From assembly GCF_921293095.1 (NCBI RefSeq), contig NC_060247.1, positions 110,875,111 to 110,939,110 on the forward strand: a stretch of DNA of 64,000 bases, read 5' to 3'. A program made the position numbers and the translations under genes. Positions 43,574 to 54,869 of the stretch are shown in pieces (position 1 is the stretch's first letter; each line of letters opens with the position of its first letter). The DNA is from Ischnura elegans. Taxonomy: Eukaryota > Arthropoda > Insecta > Odonata > Coenagrionidae. Under the pieces are notes generated by a model, which searched no databases, had not been told where the DNA came from, and worked only from the letters and a program-made list of their open reading frames with translations.

Positions 43574-44045
43574 GCAATTTACTGGCAGTAGTCGTCCATA
43601 CAGACAATAGGCATCCATATTGAATTTCCGTTTCTCACCCAGGATATCCTATATATATATATAGCCATGTGGCTATGGTGGGTGGAAATGGGTTTAGAAG
43701 GGGTATCTGATTTTAAAAATTTAGTTCAGCTGCTAATTGGTCTGCATTGAAATTGCTGAAGATAGGAAAATCTGAATGCTAATTTAAGTTGGAAAAATGT
43801 TTGGGTAACTAGTACTAATTTTGAAATAGCAAAAACTGGTCTATGGTCTTGTTCTATCTTTTACGAGCATTCAGGACTTTTCCTATCTTTGGACCGTTTA
43901 AATGTTCCCTGACTTTGACTTTGTTGACTGAAATACAATTGCCTTGGATGTGGTTGGTTATGCAAATAATTGTGTTGATGTTAAGGGCAAATTAGTTGAT
44001 TGAAAGTTTATCACTGCTTGAGATTTTTGTATCATTTTTGTGATA
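43574..44045. other. Spacer, nothing recognised
   Basis: A short TATATA run near 43650, otherwise unremarkable. Confidence 0.4.
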
Positions 44046-44216
44046 CCCTAACAACACATGGACATCCAACGGATGTCCGACGGATATCCAAGGCGGTGTT
44101 GCGGATGGGCCATGGATATCCGATTAGAAATTCCGGCGATATCCCTTGGGCATCCGTCGGATATCCATATGTCCCAAAATCCGATATCCATAGGACGTCC
44201 CCTTCCGGATATTAAT
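44046..44216. mobile_element. CCC-ended arm with GGATATCC array
   Basis: Starts CCCTAACAACACATGG, similar to the CCCAG.CAGCACA termini, and contains at least ten variants of the palindrome GGATATCC (such as CGGATGTCC, GGATATCC, GGCATCC, GGACGTCC) in 160 bases. The opposite end was not found. Confidence 0.5.
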
Positions 44217-44352
44217 ACCATTTTTTGCATATTGTTGCAAGAATATGCACCAAATAGATCCCTTCACATGATAGACAACCTTAACAAGGTGGGAGGATTC
44301 TTCATTCAAAAGTTTCATTGGTGTCTGCTTAGTAACCATTGATGAATGATTA

Positions 44353-44960
44353 CCCTGGCGAAAATGTGAGCGTTTTCAGATTGTTTAAGAACGCACCATG
44401 GAGGTGATCATGAACAGCGAAGAACACTCAAAGAACACTTTTTCCAGTGCGTTTTCGAGCGGAAATGTGAACGCCTTGGAGTGTTCTCAAACACTCTACA
44501 GAGCGTTTCACCGAGCGTTTAGCTATGTTTGCGACTGTTTGTCAATGTTTCCAAACGTTCATGAGCGCCCTGTGAGTTACCATCTTCATCGTTTTGGAGC
44601 ATTTACGTACATTTGAGAACACCCTGTCTAGGCTATCGAGAGTGTTCATGAACGTAATGTAACATGCTAATGTGTTTTGCATAGTTCTTGAACGCTATGG
44701 GAACACTTGCCGGTGCGTTTATGAACTCTTGCATTGAATAAATTTAATAAAGAATAAATCGGCGAGATTCAGGTCTTACAGGGTCTACAAAGGAAATGAA
44801 AACCAGATACAGTTTGCTGTAATGACAAAACAATTATATTTAACTAAATATTACACACTTATTTACAACAACACCACACAATCACCTGGGTACTTTAGAA
44901 AATGAATTCATCATGCATAACAAAGAGACCACGCCCAGGTGGTATTCCACCTTTTGTGCT
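44353..44960. mobile_element. CCCTGGCGAAAA element with GAGCGTTT/GAACACTC array
   Basis: Starts CCCTGGCGAAAA, then about 270 bases with numerous GAGCGTTT, GAACRC and GTGTTC words on both strands, then the segment shared (inverted) with 28180-28560. The right end is lost where LINE sequence begins. Confidence 0.55.
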
Positions 44961-45229
44961 TAAATATTGTCAAGAGATTTTAGCATATCCTCCCTCACTT
45001 AGTCTATCCATCCAACCTAAGAAGTAGTTACGTAGTCCCAACCCATAAATCAGGTGATAAGACTCACACCACTAATTACAGACCTATTTAAATCCAGTCA
45101 TTTGTTGTTAAGATCTTGAGAGAGAGTCTTGCACTTAAGCCTTATATCCTCTCCTACAAACATATAGCTATACCAGAGCACCATGGTTTTCATGAAGAAA
45201 GGTCTTCAACTACGTATCTCATGGTCATT
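44961..45229 (+). pseudogene. LINE reverse transcriptase N-terminal fragment
   Basis: Across frame changes the translation shows a VPTHKSGDK...NYRPI stretch, a KILRE segment and an EHHGF..ERSSTTYL segment, in the order of non-LTR retrotransposon reverse transcriptase motifs 1-2A. It ends abruptly where mariner sequence starts at 45233. Confidence 0.7.
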
Positions 45230-45232
45230 AAG

Positions 45233-45502
45233 GGTGTGTTGCTGGTCGATATTTTGACTTGCGGCGACACAATCAATTCAACAGCGTACTGTGCGACTTT
45301 ACAAAAACTGCGCCGCGCTATTCAAAACAAAAGGCGTGGCATGCTGAGTGCAGGTGTGGTTATGCTCCACGATTATGCCCGTCCACACACAGCAAATCGA
45401 ACACAAGACCTTATCACTTCTTTTGGCGGAGAACAATTAAACCACCCTCCATACATTCCCGATCTAGCGCCGAGCGACAACCATTTGTTTATGCACTTGA
45501 AC
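45233..45502 (+). pseudogene. mariner transposase, central part
   Basis: Contains the mariner hallmark around the second catalytic Asp (HDYARPHTA) and the third (DLAPSDNHLF), i.e. the D34D arrangement. The N-terminal DNA-binding half is missing, replaced by LINE sequence. The C-terminal end continues at 49283 after a 3.8 kb insertion. Confidence 0.85.
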
Positions 45503-45838
45503 TTAGACCATTTAAGTAAGTATTGCCGTTCGGGCGGAACGCTGTGGCCAACATCGCACGGCGGGGAAGTGAGTGGGATGAGGGAGCGTGACGTCACGGT
45601 TGGGACTGCAGACGATATTCCGTATGCGCGCTTGAGATATTTTAACGCTCGTCCGCTGCAAAGTTGCTAAAAAGTGACGATATGGGGCACGCAAAATGAT
45701 TATACACTTAATAAATACATTTTTACGATGAACTAAGGCATTTTATAGCCTTGAAAGTGCGCAAAAAGCTAAATAAATCAAGATAAAGCGAGAAGCGATC
45801 GTATAAAATAAATTGATGAAGAATGTCATATGTAAACA

Positions 45839-46220
45839 TGGGCGTACCCAGCGAGGGGCAGGGGGAGCAGCTGTCCCCCTAGATGTAAAAATCGCAAAAG
45901 TCTTTAAGCAAAATTAGTATTGAATTGAAACAAAAGTATTCAACAAATTTTCTTTAAACCAACGAAAAATGATATGTATTAGTATAAGTTAAGTAACTGA
46001 AATAAAACTATTTTTTCAAGGAAATAATCTCATAAACTATTAAAGCGCTGTTATAATTTTCTTATAATGTTGGTTTCATTCATCTTTTCCATGCTAAAAT
46101 TTCACAACTTGGCTTGCCCCCCCCCCCCCACTCCTAGATCATGGCTTCCCCCCCTAGACCATGGCTTTCCTCCCCCTAGACCATGGCTTTCCTCCCCCTA
46201 GACCATGGCTTCACCCCCTC
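45839..46220. mobile_element. TGGGCGTACCCAG MITE with tandem repeat
   Basis: The left terminus TGGGCGTACCCAGCGAGG and body match the family at 25043-25326. The right part holds about four repeats of a ~25-base unit CCCCCTAGACCATGGCTTTC (46134-46215) in place of a normal right end. Confidence 0.65.
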
Positions 46221-49136
46221 TAGGTAAAAAGAAGGGGTCCTGGCAAGTATCACGTAATTATTTCCGCAAAAACCAGTTTATTGCGATCTCGGTAATTTTC
46301 AATAAAAATAATTAAACAAATCGTTTTATTTATAAACCCAACACAATGAAGCCTAGATTAACGTATTTACACTGAAAATACGCATTTTGAAAAATCCTAC
46401 GTGAGATTAGAAAGAAGGCATGGAGAAAAATCCCACGATATCTCACAAAGGATGAAGGGAGGGGTCCATAAAAAGGCAAAATTATTTTAGAAATATAACT
46501 TATTTACTAGTAGATTAACCTAACGGTGACATTCCTAGAAAATGAATATTAAGACTGTCCCAACGGTCGTGTGTCATTTTTAACCCGTAATTTTAGTAAC
46601 TTTGCATCAAGCAAAATTCATGAAAATTGGCACACTTATGGGGAAAGGTCCTAAGTTTTGTTCAGTGTAGGCAAAAGTTTACAATTTTGACCTTTTGACC
46701 TAACAATGTGGGTCTAAACCAAAAATTTTAATTTGCCTTATGTGGTTTTAATGAAAAAAAAATCGAGATAGAAAAAAATCTCATTTCATTGACCAAGATG
46801 TCAATTCTCAGGTTTTCGGATCCGAGAAACCCGAAAATAGCACTTTCATTTACGAAAATTCAACCGTTGACCCAGTAAGGTCACCGTCAAGGTCATAAGG
46901 GTGGCAAAAAGAATATCAAATATGATGCATTAAAAATTAAGTTTAGTATAATTTTTTCTTTGGCATATTTCTTATATTTGAGTGATTTTTTTTCTTCATT
47001 TCTTTTGCGGAAAAGGTCGTGAAAATTTTCACACGAATTTGTTTAGTTATATTTCACACATTTGGTAAGGGCAAAGAATATTCCTTAATTTTAGTGCAAT
47101 ATTGTATGGAATATGCTTTTTTTCAAATGATGAAATATTTATAACCATTTGTACTCTACCAAGATTCGTGCTGAAGCCCAAGATTTTACCCTTTTCTAAC
47201 CAATATATTTTTCTAAATAATGATACCTCATTAAAAAGATCGTTTTTGGAAATATTATTATATGGAAAATTTTATGCACAATGATCGAATGATTTTAGAA
47301 CATCATTCCAATTAAGTTCATCTTTTAATGTAATCCAATGAAAATGTTCAATATAATTTTAATATAGCGTCCACTCTTATAAATAATCTTTGTAGTTACG
47401 ATACAAATTTTTAACGTGATTCATGATATCTGCATGATTTATTGCACCCACTTCGAGCTCACTTATGCTCTTACCGATGGTTAATGGAAGAAAATTACTT
47501 TCTGACCGCTTTTGGTTCAGATATTTTTAACTTCATTCATACTTCGATTACCAAAATTTTATCATCTTCAATAGCATTTTGAAAAAGAGGTGATTGATTG
47601 TTTTTAAACTCTAGCTAAATTTGAGGGTTCTTTTTCAAAACTCTCTTCTACAATTCTAGGACATTACACCTGATATAGAAAGTAGGAATTCATAGTGTGG
47701 TATAATTTAAAAATTCTATCTACAACTGACGAAAGAGGTAACTAGCGCGTTTTACAGTAAACAAGTATTTTCTTATACATGCGACTTCCGCAGTATCACA
47801 AAATTCTTTCAGCATTTGAAGACGCACAGTGTAATGCAGAAATAAAAATATATTTTCATGACAATATTTTCCGCATCTGCGGGAAAGAAAACAGCAGCTG
47901 TTTGAACGGCGTTATGTACCATGTGCGCTGCAAAACCGATTTGATAACTTGTGATGTGCAGGCCTTAGATCTGAAGGAATGACTATGAAAAATAGCATGG
48001 AAAGACATCGTTCTGCTAATGCCAGTTTCTTTTCTTCGTCTCCATAAATTGTTTTTACTAAAAATTTCTGTATTTTGGAGGAAGATGCAGCTGTATTTAA
48101 ATATCTTTTATGCTCTTGCGTCTCCAAGTGCTGCGAAATATCATACTGCCGTGAAAAATAGAAAATTATCCGTTACATTTCACACATTTGACAGAGTAAT
48201 CGCTTCTGGATTTTTTAATAAAATGAGATTCACTTCTTAGATGATCTTTGAATCCGCATCCTCTTTTCTTACGTATAGTGACAAGAATATAAAAAATTAA
48301 ATTATGTCTTAAATTGTTTAAAAAAGTTTAATTGAAAACTCTGTAAGTACATACGTACAACATTACATGAAAATATTTAATAAGTTATTCAATATATTCA
48401 ATTTAATTGATTATTTTAAAGCAAATTTATGTTTAAAATTATTTTAATCCAATCCTCTCTTTCTTTCTAATTATAAATATGTTAATAGGTATTATTTATT
48501 CCCAGATTTTTCCGTAGCGTACTTAAATCGTAGGTGTCACTTGCAAAGCCGGCGCTAGACCTTTTTCCACCATCACAAAATATAAATAACACGAGAGCTG
48601 TCTGCTAAGTAATAAATTATGCATTTATTAAATAACTAAATTACTTACCTAAATCATATGAATGCTGATTTATTGACATCCCTTTTTAATAGCACTAGCG
48701 CGCAGTTCAATTTGCATCGCATAACTGACCGTTGAAAAATTACTATATGCGAAGGCGTTGCCGCGTTACTTCGTAGACGACCGGCAAATTCTTTACAATA
48801 TGACCCTTTTCCTCTCTAAAATTCCCCCCGTTTACAACTTTTGTGCAAGATTTCATGTTTTTATAACGATGTTCCGAATGATGCTAGATCGCTAACGAGA
48901 AAAGAAAAAATTCTGCGGAAGTTTACAAAGGGCTTGGTCTTCATTTTAATGCCGATGCCAATGCCGAAAAATGCCACTGTTCATTAATTGTAAGTTCACC
49001 AATCCAACCATGCCTGAGAGAATACTTCTCGTACATAACGCAATAAATATTAGTACTTTTAATTGAAAAACAGCGAAGAAAATGGTCAAAATACCGCAGT
49101 GATACAGTGAATCCCCATTCGTAGCCATGCGCTACG
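46221..49136. other. Interior of the 3.8 kb element
   Basis: AT-rich; short frames at 47779-47982 and 48019-48240 (+) have no recognisable motifs. I see no gene. Confidence 0.4.
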
Positions 49137-49282
49137 ACGATGAGCGTCCCAACCGTGACGTCACGCCACTTTAAAAGTGGGTGGGGAAGGAAGGGAGCGG
49201 AGGGGAGATGTTGGCCACACGGCGAGCTATGGATAGAGGTGGGGAACGGCGGGTCTACTTTTATATGGTCTAAGCACTTGAG

Positions 49283-49390
49283 CAGTGGTTGTCTAATAAG
49301 GCGGAAAGCTTCTTTGACGATGGCATACAAAAGCTGGTCCCAAGATACGATAAATGTCTCAATAGTAATGGGAATTATGTAGAAAAGTAG
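49283..49390 (+). pseudogene. mariner transposase, C-terminal part
   Basis: 36 codons to a TAG that match the conserved mariner end (WLSNKAESFF...GIQKLVPRYDKC...). It follows directly after the right target duplication of the 45503-49273 element, so it is the other half of the 45233-45502 fragment. Confidence 0.85.
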
Positions 49391-49487
49391 AGAAAAGTAT
49401 GGCTTTTCATGTGAATAAATTATTTTTGAAAAAAATTCACTTGTTGTTTATTATGTCAAAACGGTACTTACTTTAAAAACAGCCTCG
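49391..49487 (+). repeat. mariner 3' untranslated region and terminal repeat
   Basis: The sequence ends aaaaacagcctcg, read inward as CGAGGCTGTTTTTAAAG, which resembles mariner termini. It is followed by TA (49488-49489), the same TA that opens the homology with copy A at 133-134. Confidence 0.65.
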
Positions 49488-50554
49488 TACTTTCAAAACC
49501 CGAGAGAAACGTACCCGAAATATTTTCTGTAAAAAATCGAAGACACCTGAGTTACCTAACAACTATCACCTAAACGACGCAACCATTTTCAATGCGATCA
49601 TAAGCATGAGAGAAACGTTTAAGAGTGTTACAGAAAGAGTTACTTATTGAGTCATAGCCTTGAAAAAATTCCTCTGCTCCGTTGTATTTTTAGTGGTTGA
49701 TTTTATCCTAGAAAAAGGTATCCCTTTTTCGTGAGTAAAATCACGTTTCCCATTACTAAGAGCTTGCCGTCAATTTTACCACAGTACAAAGAATCTTCAA
49801 AATTATACTTTTGATGGAATAAAGCAAACTATTTAAAAAATAACTCACCCAAAATGAGTACTGACAAGATTGAAGACGTAGAGAAGGCATTGAGTAACTT
49901 CATTGTGACAGAAATATTACACAGAAGAGTATTTCCCACGGAAAAATATGTTCACAGAACTTCAACGAGCTGTTAAAGTAAGATTCACAAGCACTGTCCT
50001 CTTCGGATCGCGGGCCTCAATCGAATTAATTCATTAGGGAAATATTCCCAACCCATTTTCCACTATCTATAATGGGGTCACGATCCTTTGGACGTGAAGG
50101 AGAGATAGGAAGAAATAAAATTCATCCCAGTTCCAATTTCATCACTCAAGAACGTTTGGTTACAAGACTGGGGTGCCGAAAAAACGATACGTGCAGAGTT
50201 CTCAAGGTTGTCTTCATAATGAAATTTTATTCACACAGTTGACGTGCGTAACACATTTTAAAGGCTTCACAAGGCTTCACCCATTTTTCTATATTTCAAT
50301 TTGAAAAAAATAACCTCTTTCTCAGTTTAAGCTACCGAGCAAATGAGAAAATTCCCGTCCTTATTATCTATAATGTAAATCAATCTAACAAAATAGATCA
50401 ATGACAAAAATAAGGCATTAAATTATCCCTCAAGCTATTTATTTAATGTAAAATAATCTAGCAAGCTAAAAAAATTTAAGCAACTAATTTATTTTTCAAA
50501 TTTGTTGTAGCATTCAAAACACAGAATTACTCCAGATTGAACCAGGTATTATAA

Positions 50555-50890
50555 GAAGAGTATATTGTGTAAAAATCTGTCATAATCGTCTCAACATTAT
50601 TATTGCACAAAGTATCCACATCGATGTAGAAGAAAACAGATATTTACTTGAGTTTGATAGTTGAAGAAATTGAAAAATATTTTCAATCAGAATAAATTCC
50701 TGAACTTTTGAAACTTCTCTCTTTCATTGAATTCATTCCTACTAGTGCTCCTGCACCATAATCCTGAGTTTTATAAATGAAAGGTAGACTATTTTTTTTC
50801 TGATTTAAATTCAACTGATACCCGTGGCCAAAGTTTCGAAGTTTGTCACGTCATAAGTGAGGTGAGAGAGCGGACTATAAAAGCTAAAAA
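50555..50890. other. Block B-specific segment
   Basis: About 330 bases with no counterpart in block A, between homologous flanks near 1200 of A. Either an insertion in B or a deletion in A. No terminal repeats seen. Confidence 0.6.
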
Positions 50891-52009
50891 CCATAAATTT
50901 CTTCAGCCGGGTAATATTAAGGCCACTACTAAAAACACCGCACAGTGGTCGCATATCGATTGATATAAAATAAAAATATATTTTTATAAAAACGAAGTTT
51001 TTATCGCGAGCTTAAACGAAAACACGTAAATTTTTGTTCGATCAAATTTAAAATAAACTTTGATGTAAACAAATTTGTTATTACGACTCTTTTCCGTTCG
51101 TTTAAACGATCGCAGAAGATTTTGGTGGCCAATTTTTGAACTTAGATTTTGAACTTAGAATCTCCATACTTAGATTTTAATTTTGAATAAAAATCGAGAC
51201 AAAATTAACATCAAAATAAAAGTGTTAGAATATTGCATTGCCATTTAGTTCTGAATGATCCTGAAATTTTGAGCTTGATAACTAATCGGAAATTATTTTA
51301 AAATTGAGTTGCGAGATTTGACCCGGACAAGAGGACAAACAACAGCGCGAGTTTATAGAAATGAGAAATTTGGTTATGAAGCGATACATAAAAAAACAGT
51401 TCGTGATATGTCGATTTTGCTATATAAAAGGACATTAAAAGATAGATGCTCCCTAATACCCAAACCAAAACGAATGTGATGATAACCGTATTGTAAATCT
51501 TTTCCATTTTTTAAGCATTTGGGGGTTACGCACCCATCCCCAATCCGCCTATGGAAGACAAATCCATAATTAATACGGCCTTATTGGTAAGAACCGACGA
51601 TGTCTACGAATTTCAGCCCTAATGAACCGAGGCTTGTAGCTAATTTTATGAAACATGGTTTTCCGATGCGTGATGAGTTGGCAAAAAGTCAGCAGTGTGG
51701 ACAACCAACATACCACCCAAGCACTTTCCCGATCTGATGCGGCGAGGGGGGGATTAAACTCACCCCCCCCCCAGATCTCTGGGAATTTTTTTTTAGTTTA
51801 ACCCATTTTACTTAATTGGTTTGATTTCACTTAAAGAATAGTGTAGGGATAAATAATAAATCCCTCAGAAAGCCGTAAAAATCACCATTTTGAGCCATTT
51901 ATCTCAAATTATTTCTGTGGGATGGCCTATGCGCCTGGTGGGTATTCAATTCCTCCCTTGGCCCGACCCCACCAGTATAAGTTGCGCCTAAACCTCCCCC
52001 TACGCTTAA

Positions 52010-52649
52010 TAGGGTGGTTTCCTGTTACTTTTTTATCGCCTAAATCGAAAGATTATTACTCCTGGAGTACGTATTATCCTGGTATACGCGATTAAATGAA
52101 AGGTGAAAATTTTCAAGCGCGCGAAAACGCGGCGGCTAAGTATGAATGCCGGGAAATCTCCATGTGACGTCGTTCTGGTTAAAACTTTAATTCTCAAAAG
52201 TGACCTTGGGGCGAGGCTCTGAGCGCTGATACGACGCAGGATGCTAGCAGCTGGCAGAGTACCATGCTACCTGGTAGCGCTTGGCGTAAATAAGGATAAT
52301 TAATACCTTATCAAACGAAGAAAACTTTCCGACCTTAGCCAGTTTTAATAAGTAATTATTGAGACATGTTTCCCTGGGCTCTGTGACTCATGCATGCATT
52401 GCTAATCTCAGACGATGTAAATCTCCTATCTACTCGTATATAAACTAGGTCCCTGTGACGTCACGTGGAGTGGCATCGCTTGCGCGCCAATCTGGCCTTT
52501 TTCAAATGGGGATAAAAATTTACCATTGCCATTCGTCTAAACCGGTATTTCTAAAACTAAATAATTTGTATATTATGAATGCACTAATAGTGGGTAACGA
52601 ATCGCAATCAATGGCTTTCGTTTTCTTTGATGAAGGAAACTACCCTATT
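52010..52649 (+). mobile_element. MITE AATAGGGT, paralogous copy of 3395-4061
   Basis: Same termini and position as in block A, with a ~50-base deletion after the cgtatt near 52075. Confidence 0.8.
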
Positions 52650-53171
52650 CTTAGCTGCAGTATCCCTGCTCCCCCGAACCAAATCCATATTTACTAGGGT
52701 CGTTTTGGTAAATATTTCTCTGGTGCGAGCCTGCTCTGTATAATATCAGCGCTTTGTGTGAATTTGTGGGCGACTCCTTTAAGGCGCAGCGAGAGCTAAA
52801 TCTTGCTTGTTCGTTGAACGACATTTTTTTTCTGATTCGATAACACGGCCAATAGGCCAAACTTCTCATTTATTTTCGCGCGAAACGATGTTCAACCTTT
52901 GAGCTTATACTCTCCGTGTCTAAAGGTCAAATTCCCAAATCGCTGCCCATGAAGACCCACGCCTACATCAGATTAATTTTCATTGAGACACAAGTTGGAT
53001 AGGCTTTGGGTTGGATAGGGCTGGATAGATTGGAGACTTTTCACGTAAGACTACTGAGGAAGATTCTTTTCTGTCGGAATACTCATTTGGATCACATTCC
53101 GAGAAATATTCGCCCTTCACTGTGAAGATGACCTCGGCGACTTTGTTGACAGTACTGGGTAAGTACTAGCA

Positions 53172-53706
53172 TGGGCGTACCCAGCGGGGGGCAAGGAGGG
53201 AGCACCTCCCCCCTCCCCCAGGAGTAAAAATAGCATAAGCCTTTAAGGAAAATCAGGACTGAATTGAAACAAAAGTTTTCAAAAATTTACTTTAAAGCTA
53301 CGAAAAATGATATTAATTTAAGACATAACTAAAATAAAAATATATTTTCAAGATAATAATTTTAAAAACTAAAAAAGGGCTGTAATAATTTTCTATAAAT
53401 GTTGGTTTCATTCACCTTTTCCAAGCTAAATGTTACAACTTCCATGGGCGTACCCAGCTGCCCCCCCTAGAAGCAAAATCAAATTTTAGTTCGAAGAGAT
53501 TTTTGAAAATTTTTCTTTAACTCCCAGAAAAGTGATAGTTGTATAAAACGTAATAAAAATAAAAATATTTTTCCAAGCAAATAGTTTTAAAAACTAATAA
53601 AGCGCTGTTTTAATTTTTTTTAAATTTTTGTTTCCATAACCTTTTCTGTGTTACAATCTGAACGATCTCGGCTTGCCCTCCTCTAGTTTTGATCCTGGGT
53701 ATGCCC
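53172..53706. mobile_element. Paired TGGGCGTACCCAG MITE units, block B
   Basis: Block B counterpart of 4584-5118; most of it lies in the tract that is identical by eye to copy A. Confidence 0.7.
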
Positions 53707-54646
53707 TTGAGTACTAGGCATGCACTCTGGTTCGTCTACATAAAACCTTTTGTGGCCCCTTTCTGGCGACTACCTGCGACACATATATTCTGAGGAGGCC
53801 ACTAGTTAAGGGCTCCCTTCCTCTGACATTTATATATTCAAAAAAGAGTACGTCTGTTTGTCTGTCCGCAATGCATTTCCATACGACTGCACGGATTGCA
53901 ACCAAAGTTAGAACATAGGTGTATCCCATGGAGAGTGCATCCCATGCTCCCGAAGCCCTTAACACATTGCATACCGGGGTATTTAAATTCCTAGGAATTC
54001 TGGGTGGAGGTGTTGAGATTGGAAATATGTGCCTATTAGGGCATAAAGCCTTTGTTTTAAATATGGTCAAAAAGCTAATGTTTAGAATATAACTTTACCC
54101 AATCAAACGTTATGATGCATCAATTCATTATGAATAACGAACAACAACTGAAAACGTACTAATGAGTACGTGTTGTACGCTTTAAAATTGTTTAGGTTGA
54201 TGTGCCTAAATGACGAGAATCTTCGTCATCCGTCCGGAGCGTTCGGGAAAAAAATGACGAGAATTCTCGCCATGCGCACGCAATGTGTTAATGCTGCTTG
54301 CTACTTCTGGTTGTCTTGGATGTGCCCTTTGCTCATTACTGTCTGTTGCATACTGTCATACAACTTGTCGTTGGACATCCTGCTGGGTATACGCATTCTA
54401 GGATTGCACTATAGAGATATACTCTTCAAGCAGATTTCTTCTCTCGCCACAAAATATCAAATGAGCTGGTAATCCAAGTCATGAAATTTGAAACTAATTA
54501 CTAACCTATTTTTACTTTTGTAACATGACTGTCAATGGTACTATGCCATTTAATTTGTCTTTATTTCTTACCTGCAGGTACATGTGTGCCTCTATTTATT
54601 TTGGTGGCCTCTGATTCGCTTCTAGCAACACCCCCACCAGAGAGTG

Positions 54647-54848
54647 TGTTGTAAATAGTTACTGGGGGGACGATGGTTTTAGATTCAGGAGGAGTGGTAA
54701 ATGAACACGACCACACGTGTTGAATAACATGGCGAAACTGCAATTTATTAAAAGAACCAACTTCCGGTGAAGAACAAAAAACAAATGAATACAGTAATAC
54801 GATAGTTGGGAGATTACCAGCCATATTCAAACAAAAACAATCACAACA
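54647..54848 (-). repeat. 3' LTR of the exon-1 copia
   Basis: 202 bases, TG/CA ends, AATAAA on the minus strand; matches 58929-59130 by eye. Confidence 0.95.
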
Positions 54849-54869
54849 CTCTCCCTTAATCTACCAACT

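Larger units (their letters stand above)
45503..49273. mobile_element. 3.8 kb TIR element with 8-10-base duplication inside mariner
   Basis: Flanked by GCACTTGAAC (45493-45502) and GCACTTGAGC (49274-49283). The ends begin TTAGACCAT in inverted orientation and remain similar for over 100 bases, including a shared GTGACGTCACGGTTGGGAC (about 45588 and 49138 inverted). Long inverted repeats and a 9-10-base duplication suggest a Mutator-like element. The interior is AT-rich with no recognisable transposase. Confidence 0.75.

Noticed and set aside
44046-44640. CRISPR-like or satellite array
   Set aside because: The repeated words are short, irregularly spaced and occur in both orientations; there are no uniform repeats or spacers.
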